A stretch of 64,000 nucleotides of DNA, taken from NCBI GenBank assembly GCA_009801085.1, contig VNWV01000007.1:806001-870000 (forward strand), given 5' to 3'. Origin of the DNA: Lasiodiplodia sp. COLG20. Its lineage: Eukaryota; Ascomycota; Dothideomycetes; Botryosphaeriales; Botryosphaeriaceae. The position numbers and the translations under genes were made by a program. Positions 30,806 through 42,181 of the stretch are shown here, one piece after another; position 1 is the first letter of the stretch, and the number at the start of each line of letters is the position of its first letter. Under the pieces are notes generated by a model that saw only the letters and a list, made by a program, of their open reading frames with translations, was not told where the DNA came from and did no database searches.

Positions 30806-31599
30806 GTGTGACAAGAGCTTGATGAATGATGAGGTTGAGAAGGTGGACGTTGGGTGTTGCGGCTGGAGAACTCGACTATAGATAGATTATCAGTTTGCCT
30901 GTTTCTTTCTTTTTGGTTTTGACTCTTCTGGCTGTCCTTACCAAACTTGTTCTTATAGTATTGTTAAATTCAGTCCAACGTACCAAAAACTTTCCCTACA
31001 TTTGAACCCTGTTGCACTGTGCTGCCGATACTTGATTAAGAGGTGACAATAATTAAAATACCAGCGATACCCAAACTTTCACTGAGTGCAATATTCATAA
31101 TCAAGCGATCTTTGCCAAATGTCATTATTCAATGAGACTTCACCATGAAGTGGCGCAATGCGCAGTTTCAGAATATCATACCACCTTTTCATAACTGCCA
31201 CAAGTCAATGTCAGACGAGCTTAAGAGGCAAGTAAAGGCGATCTTTACAATTTTCCTGTAAAGTTGTCCGGAACTGCGTTAAGATTGAAAAGAGAAATTG
31301 CAGCTTTCGCACTGCTTAGGAACCTTGGATAGTGGCGTCCGTCAGCTCATTTACTAGTTCTTACATCGGCCTCTCAAATGCAGGCCTATCGACGCACCTG
31401 CACAAAATGGCCGGCTGCTTTCCATCTCCTTCTGGATTCTCCACGATCTTCTTCATGACTTGCTCCACTCACTTCGTTCATACATCGGCACCAACCCCAG
31501 AACCAAACGCCTACTATGCCATGCGTAAAGGAAATAGGAGGAAGAATCTACCGGCACCGTCCTAGAAGTCCAGGGGCTATATGGATAGGGCGATGGGCA
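30806..31599. other. Gene-poor, possible relic on minus strand
   Basis: 3' flank of the But2-like gene. On the minus strand near 31,370-31,490 one frame reads VMKKIVENPEGDGKQPAIL and on, protein-like but closed by stops on both sides. It may be part of the neighbouring decayed gene. Confidence 0.3.
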
Positions 31600-32215
31600 G
31601 TGCGAAGATGGTCGAGTAGTCATGGATACGAAGGGGGTGGGAACGGATGTAGACCAAAAATATGTTGTCTTGGGAGGTCATAAGGAAGAGGAAGTTGGAT
31701 ATGGTTGGATTGAGGAAGTTGGGCAAAGATATGTGAATGCAGAGGGAGCGTTTTGGATCGGGAGGAGTTCATCATATTCAGTGATCTCCGGGTCGGCAGT
31801 TAGTGTTAGTGTTGCTGGAGCGGAGTTGAAACTTGGGCTTGAAATCTCGATGAGCTTAGACACGGTTCACTGTAAATTGAATCCTGAATGGAAAGAAGCT
31901 AAGGTAGGTTCTGAGCGAGGTCCAGTTCAGCGCAAGCGGAAACGTTCCGGGGATTAGATCCAGGCGATAGCGCAAAAGAGCTCATGGTGAGTTTATCGGT
32001 GGCCACAAGTTGGTCGAAGCTCACTTGAATAAAGTTGTCCGCCGGGTATCCTTCACATGGGCGTCCGTATGTCTAGCAGTTGATGTACACTGGTGCAAGG
32101 AAGATGTGAATCAATGCGTACGACAACATAGCAGGGATGTTTCATGCAGACCGCATTTGATCTTTCGCCGACGGCATGTTTTGCACCCCTTGGAGTGACG
32201 TCCAATGCCGACCAT
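31600..32215 (-). pseudogene. Decayed Zn2Cys6 transcription-factor gene
   Basis: The ATG at 32215 opens GRHSKGCKTCRRRKIKCGLHE, an unmistakable fungal zinc-cluster start (C-x2-C-x6-C). The frame then meets a stop. Further on, another frame continues with TYGRPCEGYPADNFIQVSFD and SSFALSPGSNP. CEGY is the usual sixth-cysteine motif and its aftermath. The fourth-cysteine position appears as Ser (TCC). No in-phase intron joining the two halves was found, and later segments (for example NSAPATLTLTADPEITEYDE) lie in yet another frame. Broken zinc cluster plus frame changes suggest a pseudogene; an unusual intron could rescue part of it. Confidence 0.55.
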
Positions 32216-35093
32216 TGCCTAATGTGGGAGAGAAGCGAGTTGCGGGTTGAGGACAGGGGAGTTGACGCTCAGACATGGACGCGTGGAAGTGAGAATAAGA
32301 TTTCATGGGAGACCTGCGGGAGAGCTGCAGATCTGCCGTCAGGGGAGCATAACAACGAGTTTCGAGTACATGGAGGATTGTGGTTTCGTCATCGCGGAGG
32401 ACCCACGATTAACTTCGCTCGGGCTGCCGGTTTGGGCAAGGTCGTCACCGAATCGGGCAAAAAGCTTGCGTTTGCCATCGCTTACTCGGCATCGCGGCAC
32501 CGCCAAGCTTTGACTCGCTGTCCACGAAGCTTCTGAAGACGACATGTCTTTGACCATGGCCATGTTGAAGATTGCTACCATTGTCCAGGCTGAATATACC
32601 CTCTCCAATTCGAATCCATCTTTCTGGCACTCAACACTTCCGTTGGAGGGTTTTCCGGCACCGCTCGGGCCACCCTGTCCAGGAATCTCAGCTCGGACAA
32701 GAGCTTTTGATGCTGTCAATGAAATCCCTCGAAACAGAAGAGAAACGAAAATTTAAATCATAAAAGGCAAATTTCAAGTGCTTTATAATTGTATAGAACA
32801 CGAAGTAGGTCTCTCTTTGTCTTTTCATGAAGTCAATTTGCTGAGGCGTGCAGAAGCTTAGTCGGCTAATTTAAGTCGTGGCCGGTTTGTTGCAAGCGAA
32901 GGTTTCCCGTGAAGATTGAACTAGTCGATGGCTATCCTTTAGCCAGAAAAGAACCAAAAAAGCAGAATATAATACAGAGGACTTCAAATAGAATAAGCTT
33001 ATTCAGTGGCGCATGTACGTACAGTCAATAGTGGTCACGGAAGCAAAGACACTGAGCATTGGCACTATAGCTTCGTGAACAAGTTTCGCTGCGTTATTAG
33101 CATAGGCGCGGAATATCTCCACTGAATGTTCCGTCGGTCCGTGGAGCCTATTCTTGGCCCTCCGCGTCACACTTGTCGGAACTCATGTAGGACTAAGTTT
33201 CAGGCACTGTGTGGCTTTGAAGTATACGCTTCGGCTGAATTCGCGTGCAGCTTCTCTTTTTGAAGGTTCTACAGATTTTCACACGGCGTATGTGACGCTA
33301 ACTCGGTATCTTATTCTTCTATCAAGTTTTCTCGCCCAAGCGCAACCGGAACTCCTTGCATGGAGTCCTTAAGCCAACCACATGGTACGTAGAATCCTTG
33401 CCAAAATTATCCACATTGTTGCGGGAGAGCAGGGAAAGGTAACTGACATTGCCCCCTGTAATAGTGAGATCCCTTGCGGCCATAACTCGGCACTGTCTCA
33501 TCAAAAACGGCGTGCTCTACACACTGTGGTGTGAAGAACGCGAGAGTCCACGGTTACGATGGGATGTCATGGTGATAGCTCTGCATTAAAAGTGACTCCA
33601 TAGTCTCCAAGGATCACCCCGAGAGTACAGATGTTGCTCGCCAATTGTTACTGGTCTCACCGACATTGAATCTCCTGAACGAATAGTGGAGTAATGCATG
33701 TCAAAGAAACTGCGCGTGGTGCGCTTGAGATATTAATTCGAGGATATACCGAGTCAAGTGCATTTGGTGGCGGTGTAAAACGGAGCAGTGGTGCGGCCCA
33801 TGCCTGTTTCCAATGCCGCTGCCAAGGCAGCATGGGTAGGGTGTTTCCTCTGGAAAATGTCCGGGGACGGCAAACAAAGTGCTTCGCGGAACAGCGCATA
33901 TTGCAGGCTTCGGTGTCGGATAGCACCGGAGGCCGAGAATGTAATGATTTCCTTCCAGCATCCTGGTCTCCACCACGGACAAATGCACGCCGATAGTCCC
34001 TTCACACCCTATAGCACCCGAAAAAGGTAGTCACATTGTGATTCCACCGTGGCTGTGTTTTCGGCCGGTAGTTAGTGAGACTTCCCCTTTTCCAGAGTGG
34101 AGCAAGAGCATAGTTCTGGAAGACTGGGTAACCGAAGCCTGTGGAGAACAAAGGCGCTGTCAAGCGAGATCTGGGGCGAGACTATCTTGGCAACCGGCTC
34201 AGGTGACGGTAATGGACGGCATAGTCGGCGGCCGAACAATTCGGTCTGCCATACATCGAATTCGAGTGATCGATCTCTCCATCGCGTAGCGCTACTGTTG
34301 CCGGTACGTACGATAGAACATGGCCTAAGAAAAGGCCGAAGTCACAGAACTAATGACGGCCTGAAGCTCGCTTTCGACAAACACGAGGGGCGGGATGGAT
34401 GGTCTGCTTGCTGGGTGCACGTTTCGGGCCGAGCGCCTGTGTTTCAACCCTCAAGCGACGCCGCCAAGCAAAGCCAAGAGGGCTTGAGAGGAGCGGAACA
34501 GGAGTTCTGGAGTGGTCGCGAGAGGCGGCCAGCTCCGGCGTTGGGGCGAACGGGAATGATTAAGGTACGAAGCCAAGCTCAAGGAGCCCCTGGGTCGATA
34601 GCATGCCTGACCATTGGTTCCCTGCGCCGCTCACACTGCGCTACCCCCTCCGCTTAGCTATTCTGACGCTGCCAAGCGCGGCCAAGCCGACTTGATCAGG
34701 CTGGCCGGCGGAACAGCAGTCTGAATGTGCTCGCTCGGAAATTTCCAGCGTCCCGCCCTGATCGCCTTTCTCCACTCCTGACCCTCGCCATGCCAAGCGA
34801 TATAGATTGGAAACATAGTGTGCTCTCGTTCTGGAGCCGCATCGGGATGTCTTGGAAGTTTCAAATCACGACGCCACTCACCGCGACCCATCAGCCTCCG
34901 CCCGAGAGGCGGGTGGTGATACTGCCTGGAGTGCTGTGGAATTCTGGTATATAAGCACCAGGCGTCCGCACCATGACTTACTTCTTCATCCAGCAGCACA
35001 GTCTTTCGCTTCAGTCGTTTAGCACATTCACTCTTTTCTACACTCACTTCACCGATCTGCGATCGTGTTCTCTGCCTTTCACTTACAGACAAG
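32216..35093. other. 2.9-kb gene-poor stretch before pectate lyase
   Basis: Several open frames (32339-32719 -, 33701-33988 -, 34097-34657 +) have no domain, good start or splice support. It may hold further relics. The last 150 nt form the pectate lyase promoter. Confidence 0.35.
34948..34955 (+). promoter_or_regulatory. TATA box of the pectate lyase gene
   Basis: TATATAAG 139 nt before the ATG, followed by a CT/CA-rich leader (CTTCATCCAGCAGC). A clear TATA box fits an inducible secreted-enzyme gene. Confidence 0.55.
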
Positions 35094-35910
35094 ATGTTCT
35101 CCAAGTTCTTCATCCTCCCCCTCCTGGCGGCCTCGTCCGTCCTGGCCGTTCCTGCCGATGACACCTTCGGCTACGACCTCGTCCGCCGTGCGGACTTCCC
35201 TATCCCCGCCTCCAAGGGCACTGTCAAGTACAGCTCTGCCAAGTCCATCTCTGGCACCTTCGATGGTGGCATGAAGACCTACGGCCGTGGCGTTTCCTGC
35301 ACTGGCCAGGCTGAGGGTGGTGACAAGGATGCTGTCTTCATCCTCGAGGACGGTGCCACCCTGAAGAACGCCATCATCGGTGCCGACCAGATCGAGGGTG
35401 TCCACTGCAAGGGAGCCTGCACCATCCAGAACGTCTGGTGGACCGCCGTCTGCGAGGACGCTCTCTCCTTCAAGGGCAACGGCAACGGCAAGGTCATTGG
35501 CGGTGGTGCCCGCGGCGCTGATGACAAGGTCATCCAGCACAACGGTATCGGCTCCATCTCCATCGATGGCTTCACCGTCTCCGACTTCGGCAAGCTCTAC
35601 CGCTCTTGCGGTAACTGCAAGAAGATGGGCCAGCGCAACGTCACCATCAAGAACGTCAAGGCCTACAACGGCAAGCTCCTCGCTGGTATCAACTCCAACT
35701 ACGGCGATGGTAAGTTTCCCTCTTCACTACGAACATGCTGTGCATGCTGCTAACACGGGCTCTTTAGTCGCCTCCATCTCCGGCACCTGCGCTACCTCGG
35801 TCAAGAAGATCTGCACTGAGTTCAAGGGCAACAACAGCGGCAAGGAGCCCACCGAGATCAGCTCCGGCCCCAGCAACTACTGCAAGTACTCCTCTGTCAA
35901 GTCTTGCTAG
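35094..35910 (+). CDS. Pectate lyase, polysaccharide lyase family 3
   Basis: Secreted enzyme that cleaves polygalacturonate by beta-elimination with Ca2+. Exons 35094-35709 and 35768-35910 sum to 759 nt (252 residues), standard for PL3. The signal peptide ends near SSVLA, and RR at 31-32 may be a Kex2 site. Family sentences are clear: [80 protein letters not shown] and ending [11 protein letters not shown]. Cysteines are numerous and even, as expected for disulfides. Codons are strongly C-ending. Not linked to another pectin gene here. Confidence 0.95.
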
Positions 35911-36727
35911 ACGATTCCTCGAAAATCGACAGCGGCTCTGGCCAATTAAGCTTTGGATTACGTCCGAGCTTGGGGGATGTTTGTGGATGGCATTCTATTC
36001 TTGTATCGACTTCTAGTTCTAGAAACTTTTCTATATCTCTAATGTACTGTGTCGCTGAGGCCTCAGCAACGAAGTTCAAGCAACCGTCTTTTGCATATAA
36101 CGCGTGAGTGTGCTGTGTTCTGAAAACAAAAGGGGTGTAGTGAGTGAAAGACATGGCTACCTTCAGAGATAATTACTATGAGCTAATCAAATGAAGCATC
36201 TTATACATAGCCCCGTCTCTTCACTTTGCTGTCGATGCAGCCATTAGCTGTCAGCCAATGAATGAGACTTGCTGCATGCAGTGTGGTCGGAGTCTTTTCC
36301 GACTTGTTTGCGAGTGCCCTCCACGCCACGGCTCCATCTTCCGCACCAACCGCCCAGCGATGGCATCCTTTGACGCGGGCAAGCTTACCTTGTGCAGGAT
36401 GTAGCTATAGCTAGCGAAAATCTTTGTTGCTGACTGGGATTGTAACTGTCGTTTGTCCTACCCCCTGACACTACTCAGTTCGCCCACAACTAAGCTCCTT
36501 CGGTGCTGGGCGGAGCCATTCCCGCTTCGCAACCATTGCGCGGCATTGCGTCCCCCAGATGTTGAATCGCCGCCACTGTCCCTCTGCAAAATCATTGCGC
36601 CGCCTGATCTTCAACACCATCTATTACTCACTACACCACACGTCGGCCTGTTGCAAATTGCAGAGCAACAGCGACGGTTAACTCTCAGCGTTTCGCCTTC
36701 GGTCCAGTTTTCGGGTCTCAAAACAAC
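35911..36727. other. Intergenic, promoter of bZIP gene
   Basis: No gene seen. The last 250 nt look like a leader for the bZIP gene. Confidence 0.4.
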
Positions 36728-37501
36728 ATGGCTGGGACTGCAGATCCGATGTCGCGACCCGCCTCAATAGGCGATTTCTTCGATGATGCTTTCGTCTCTG
36801 AGCTCACAGCCTTTCTCTCATCAAGCTCGGTCTATGCTAGTACAACATTCTGGGATCCTTGCGCGCAACACAGCCCCATGGACCCAGACGAGTTTGCACC
36901 CGAAGATATATCCCTCTCACCCCCACCGGAAAGCGTAGTATTCGATCTCAACACCACTACTGGTATAGCGGCGCAGGACGTCGAACTCAAAGAAGTAACC
37001 GAGCCGCTGGCAACCACAAGCTTAGATAGCAAGCAGACAGGGCCGAGGGACTCCAAGAAGCCCAGGAGGAGACGCCGGAACGAGATGGCCGATACGCCCG
37101 AGGCCCGCGCGAAGCGAGAGGTGAGCCTGAAGAAGAACCGAATGGCGGCAATCAGGTGCCGGACAAAGAAAAGGGACTGGATGAGGAAGCTCGAGATCCG
37201 CCACCGTGGCCTCTCTGAGCGGAACAAGCTCCTCCGGAGCAAGGTGGCCAGCCTCAACGACGCTGTCTTCGGACTGAAGGGGATGGCGCTCGAGCATGCG
37301 GATTGCAGCTTTCGGCCCATTGACGACTACGTGAGGCGCGAGGCGGAAAAGGTGGGGACAAAGGCTCGTCAGAGCGCCGGCGCTACAGCAGCAAGTGCGT
37401 GGACACTCCTGTTTTCTCCTCTTGCCAGTACCGGCTCGGGCTTTAACAAATCAACAGGCTTGCCTTCGGTGCGTCGATTCATCCAGGACAGTATCAAGTA
37501 G
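36728..37501 (+). CDS. bZIP transcription factor
   Basis: Single-exon gene for 257 residues. A Ser/Asp-rich N-terminal half (SIGDFFDDAFVSELTAFL) is followed by a basic patch KKPRRRRRNEM, probably a nuclear signal. The bZIP basic region NRMAAIRCR has the invariant Asn137 and Arg145. Leucines at 155, 162, 169, 176 and 183 make five perfect heptads. The basic region resembles the Atf/CREB-like fungal group (NRxAAxxCR). Targets are unknown. It stands alone, flanked by gene-poor DNA. Confidence 0.9.
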   Translation: MAGTADPMSRPASIGDFFDDAFVSELTAFLSSSSVYASTTFWDPCAQHSPMDPDEFAPEDISLSPPPESVVFDLNTTTGIAAQDVELKEVTEPLATTSLDSKQTGPRDSKKPRRRRRNEMADTPEARAKREVSLKKNRMAAIRCRTKKRDWMRKLEIRHRGLSERNKLLRSKVASLNDAVFGLKGMALEHADCSFRPIDDYVRREAEKVGTKARQSAGATAASAWTLLFSPLASTGSGFNKSTGLPSVRRFIQDSIK

Positions 37502-38599
37502 GGCAACTTTGGTCCAAGCATGCTCGAGGTTTGGTAAAGCGCCTTCCCTATACAACCGTTTCCTTCGTTTTATCTCTTAAGCGCCTTAGCGTTTTATTGA
37601 CCTTAGTTCGATTCTCTTTTCGTTTCGTGCAGTCTTCGAAGAGAAATGCAATGAAACCATCAACCAAAGGGACTTGGCACCGGCTGTCCATCTTTCTTGA
37701 GCGAAGCCTGGTGGAATGAAGTGTAGGAATGAAGCGTGAAAATGCTGCGTCGTGAGCGGACATTTCGGTATTGTTATTGTGGAGAGACATGTTTATTAAT
37801 ACGCTAATACAATGAATCGTAGATTACTGGCGCATAGCGGCCGATCCCAGAGTCGCACGCGATTTGGCGGGGTTGGTTTCCTGTTGTTTACCAAGGTGAA
37901 TTCCACGATCAGTAGATGGCTCATGCGGAGGTCAACCGTTAGTTTGGAGTGGTATTTGCAACGCTTGGGACAAACCGTGCCTGGAAAGCTGGTAGAGAGA
38001 GCAACAAGGAGGCGGGGAGACGGCAGCGCTGGCGAAATCCGTTATATGCCAGGAGTGGCGATTTTCTCATCCCCCGTTAGCCAGTGCGCCATTACCCTGC
38101 CCGCAGTTGACGCACCTCTTGCGTAACGCGGTTCTGCCTAACTCTTTGCTGCCCTTCAACTTGGATGGGAACGGCTAAGCTAAGCGGACATCTTGTACCC
38201 AAACGGGTAACCACTAGGTCCGAACACGCGGTGTTGACTTTCTTATCCCTACGACCGACTTCGCAGGGGAACGACACAACCTTGGCCTTCTAAAGGCAAA
38301 TTCTAAATAGACTATAATCTACCTTGTTTAATTATTTACATTTGAGTATATTATCGCAAAATTCGCGTCGCTTTGGAGGAAGTGTTTCGGCGCATAAAAG
38401 CTCAGGGGCCTTGATGTGAAACACAGTGCCCATGATCGCTGCCCTCACGCCCGCAGGCCTGTTGAAAAGGCCAGAGACAGTGATGGTTCTCCTTCCTGCC
38501 GGCCGCTGGTTTGTTCAGTGTGCTTCGAGGACTTCTGAATCGCGCGTTCTTATGACGCATGGCGGTGCAGGCACTTGACCTGCGTCGTCCCAGGTCTTC
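37502..38599. other. Gene-poor, nothing supported
   Basis: 3' flank of the bZIP gene and then AT-rich DNA around 38,290-38,360. No gene seen. Confidence 0.35.
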
Positions 38600-39192
38600 A
38601 CCTCTCAAGATCCGCTACTGTTTTCCCGATGGCCATCTCCATCCCGGTGCTCCGGGAGCTCCACTTGTACATAGTCATGCCCGTCGCCACATTGCCTCTC
38701 TCCCTTCGAAGGACATTCTTGAGCGTGCCGTCTTACTCACCGCGCCTCGCTTTCATCCACGATCCTCCGCATGGAAGCTGAGAAATGTCTCCAGTTGGTG
38801 CCTTCTTGACAGAGCTCTAGTCAGACATGTTGCAGGCGGAGCGCAAACAGAACCGAAAGCTTGACATGTTCTCTCGAATTATCCGGTGCATCTTCAAGCA
38901 AAAGCTAGACTTTCCAGCACTCCAGACCCGGAAAACCTGCTGCCTACGGTCCTTCATGCTGCTAACAGATGAAGAGGATCCACATAGGACACGTGAATAT
39001 CTCTGAAGCCTACAGGAACCTGCTTCCATGCAGCATACATATGATGACGAGGATGGGGACATGGAAGAGGGGAACGGAACGCTGTCATATGTGGGACATG
39101 GGCAGTCGATGGGGAAGGGCAGTAAACATGCACCCGGGGGGTTGGGAGGTGGTGCAAAGGAGAATCCCTGGGGCGCGAACCGCCGCTCCTAG
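38600..39192 (+). pseudogene. Possible protein-coding relic with three in-frame stops
   Basis: One plus-strand frame ending with TAG at 39190-39192 reads coherently backwards for almost 600 nt. It contains EMSPVGAFLTEL, SDMLQAERKQNRKLDMFSRI, LTDEEDPHRTREYL, TYDDEDGDMEEGNGTLSYVG and GKGSKHAPGGLGGGAKENPW. It is interrupted by TGA, TAG and TGA, each of which is one C-to-T change from Arg or Gln. The lower portion has strongly protein-like composition. No family recognised. Part of the minus strand also reads openly, so the strand is not certain above 38,780. Confidence 0.35.
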
Positions 39193-39630
39193 ACTGGCAA
39201 TGGGGAGGCGGCTGTCAAGGCCGGGCATGGTTCCGTGTCGCAGTCATGACATTGGGATAAAAACGGGCACATAAGTAGACCGCCGCAGCCCGCTTCTTGG
39301 TGAAACACGCAGGTTCGATATTTGGCCGTTTAACTAATCATACATCTTCTCAAGCGCTGCATGTTGCCCGCCGATTCATATTCCGCCAATTAAGCCGCCT
39401 GCAACACGCAGCCTTCGACAACACACAGACATAGCACTGCCGTCAATCCTGTCGACCTGTCCACCCATCTCGGCGCACGATATCACGGCACGAGCATAGG
39501 TCACACGAGTACCTCGTTGCTACCAAAATGGCTCGGGCAACTTGTCGGCCGTCTGGTCGTCGGAGCCATGGCGGTCCATCTCGATTCTAGGTGTTGTGTT
39601 AGCGGCGCTCCAGCCGGATGCCAAAGCCAC
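39193..39630. other. Intergenic, nothing supported
   Basis: 3' flank of the minus-strand Zn2Cys6 gene. No gene seen. Confidence 0.35.
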
Positions 39631-40483
39631 CTACAAGGCTTCCTCGGACTCGATGCAGTCGGATTGCATTGGATCCACGAGCATCAGCTCACTTGACGCA
39701 TCAAGCAGCCAAAAGGATACGCCTGTCTGTTCGGAGAGATGAGCCCTAGAAAGAGATTGGAATCTTGTTGCCCGCATACCTCGTTTGGATCATCGTTGGA
39801 CCCATCCACTGGTGCCATGTCTGTCATCCACGACGCGACAGGCGTCTCGGGGGGATCGCTGCACTCGATGCTATCTCCAGTCGTCATGCTGGAGGGGGAC
39901 GCGGTGGCTCCGGTCACGTTGCTCTGGTCGAAACCAGTTGCCAGTGATGAGGCGGCTTGTATGCCCTCGTCTCCCCGAAGCGAGTGCGCAACCTCGGCGA
40001 TGTTGCGAAAGCGGGCGTGCGACAGGTGGTGGGCGAGTGCAGTGGCAGCATCCTTGTCGTCGGACGAGCCTATGCTGGTGATGATGCCCTGGAGATCGTT
40101 GGTCCGGGTCTCGAGGTCTTTGATGCGTTGCTTGAGAGACGAGGTGCGTCTCTGGTCTCCTGCGGCGTCATAGCAACAATCGGGCCGCTCCTTCACCAAG
40201 CACGGCGTACACACAGGACGGACGCCGTCACACTGAGGAAGACATCAGCATTGGGTAAGCATGGGGATGAGGATCAAGAGCGGACCTTGTGCTTACGCTG
40301 CTGGCACGGCTGGCAGGCGACGGAAGTGACACTGGAACGCTTGGGCATTTGTGAGCGACGTGGACGCACTGTGGCACCCGCTCCCGGGCCACCGGCAGAG
40401 ACTGCGGCGCAAAGAATCGGACGCAAGCTCCGAACCAGAGGCTGGTTGAAGGTATTGTTGTTGCTGTCGAACGGGACTGACAT
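39631..40483 (-). CDS. Short Zn2Cys6 transcription factor, possibly truncated
   Basis: Three exons, 40483-40286, 40232-39781 and 39727-39631, sum to 747 nt (248 residues). The zinc cluster crosses intron 1: CQPCQQRKHK then CDGVRPVCTPCLVKERPDCC, an intact C-x2-C-x6-C-x6-C-x2-C-x7-C set at about residues 57-85. A coiled segment (SSLKQRIKDLETRTNDLQGI) follows. The C-terminus PNETGVSFWLLDASSELMLV looks like the point where a longer regulator's middle region would begin, but a TAG ends the frame soon after. Intron 1 uses an atypical donor, GTCCGC; intron 2 is a canonical 53-nt GTATGC intron. Full-size family members are 500-900 residues, so this is a short form or a decaying gene. Confidence 0.65.
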
Positions 40484-41148
40484 GTCGGGGGCTTGTTCAC
40501 GACCGCGTTTGAAGTGGGTAACGGATGGTGTTATTACGCCTCCGAAACGTTTACCATCGAAGCGACGCATGGTGACGCGCAGTCTTGCACAGCAGTGAGG
40601 GAACGGCTTGGGGACTGCTCTCACCTCCTGATGAGCATTACAGAAATACGCTGCGGCGGCGAGGCAGAAGACATACATCAGAGCCCACGCGGACCTGGGC
40701 CAACCAATCAGACGAACGCAGGCCATTCTCCAAAGGCTAGCCTGCGCACAGCAGGATCCTGCCATGGGGGATGCGGTGCGTCCATCGGATTGTCAATGTG
40801 GCGAGACCCAACAAAGAATACGTCTTGCCAGAGCCGCCGACTACGCAAAGTCCGGGGATCAAGAGGAGGGGGTGCGTGTGCTATTAGCCAGCTCAATCGC
40901 CCGATCCTGCGCCCTTCGCAGATACCACGTCTCATTGGTCGGCACAAAGACCCTGCGGTGGCGAGACCCAGCCTTCCCCACCTAACCAAACTTGGAGTTT
41001 AGTCTACACCACAACAGCATAGATTTCGCACTGTGTTATATGCCTGGGAACCTCCAACTTCTACTGGTTAGGCACTGCATGCAAAGAGCTGACCCAACAC
41101 ATGCTCTGGAAGATGCATTTCGATACTCTTCTATTCTCACATCTACGT
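40484..41148. other. Intergenic
   Basis: Upstream of the Zn2Cys6 gene and 3' flank of the GH12 gene. No gene supported. Confidence 0.35.
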
Positions 41149-42181
41149 CTAGACGACATTAATATTGACATCCATAGTAAGGGTGTTTACCACGAAAGTG
41201 ATGTTCTGGCTCTCGGCGGAGTGCTTGGTCTCCGAACCCCACTGAAAGCGTCCCACATAAGCGGCGGTAGGGATGTAGCTTTCACTTTGCAGTGCTTTGA
41301 GTAGCGGGAAATAGTCGACGTCAATGCTCGACAAGTTGCGATCGGGGTACCAGGTAAAGACGGTTTGACCATTGGCATTCGGCCCCTGGTACAATGTGCT
41401 GGGTTCCCGTCAGCAGCAGAACCACGGTCGTGAGTTATGTGAAGGGGGGAAGTACTAGGTGACACCGTCCAGCTCTTGCGTTGGCGCAGTCATCGAGGTC
41501 GGATCATAGCCAATGGGGTCGCAATTTCCGTAAGCAGCCTGCCAGATCATGACCTCGTAGGCGGCGGTAGAGGCGTTGGATGCGGTGCTGGCATCTTCGT
41601 CCAGGAATAAGTCAGCGGCTACATTCGCCACCACGTCAAGGCTGGCCAGCGTTGCTTCGTCTGTTGCCATCTCATCGGAAGGGGAAGGAACGATAGCCCA
41701 GTCCGCGGCCAACTTCAACGAAGTAAGGTCCTGGAAAGCTAAGGGGAATAGCTCAGTGTTCAAGAGCGCATCTGGGTAGGAATGGACCTAGCCATGCCGT
41801 CAATGGGATTCTTCTGCAAAAAAAAAAAAAAAAACTTTTCAGAAGATCCGTACTTAAGTGGGTGTCTCGAACCAACGCCAGGTCGAGTTGAATACAGCGA
41901 AGGTGTCGGTGCTTTCTCCGAGGTAAGTCTGTTTGGTTAGTAAACGTTCCTTCGCGTTTGAGCAGGGGTTTACCAACGGTAGTGCAGGTCAGTCCCGATC
42001 CATCGTCGCCCCAAGCGTTATTGATGATATCATAAAGACCCGAGGTGGTGTTCACAGCGTCGTATTGGCCGCAGTATGTGACGTAATTGCCGTTGTAAAT
42101 ATAGTCGGCCCCAGCAGCGGGTATGCACGATAGCACTGAAAGCGCATAAGCGACGCTGGGAACAAGGTAACTTCGAGGCAT
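41149..42181 (-). pseudogene. GH12 endoglucanase/xyloglucanase gene, probably broken
   Basis: Secreted glycoside hydrolase family 12 gene. Exon 1 (42181-41974) has a signal peptide, then YCGQYDAVNTTSGLYDIINN and AWGDDGSGLTC. A short exon (about 41915-41854) encodes ESTDTFAVFNSTWRW, and exons 41787-41456 and 41398-41149 encode VHSYPDALLNTELFPL to the end. Both catalytic glutamates are present: YEVMIWQA (nucleophile) and FQWGSETKH (acid/base). Problems: the short exon ends in an in-frame TAA directly before its GTACGG donor (41856-41854), one C-to-T change from Gln CAA; and the exon 1-2 join needs either a weak GTTGGT donor or a GAG acceptor. The later exons join perfectly (582 nt). I read it as a recently inactivated gene, or one with a mis-modelled short exon. 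Confidence 0.7.

Noticed and set aside
34097..34657. 186-residue plus frame upstream of pectate lyase
   Set aside because: Random-looking composition, no domain, stops in both flanks and no splice pattern.
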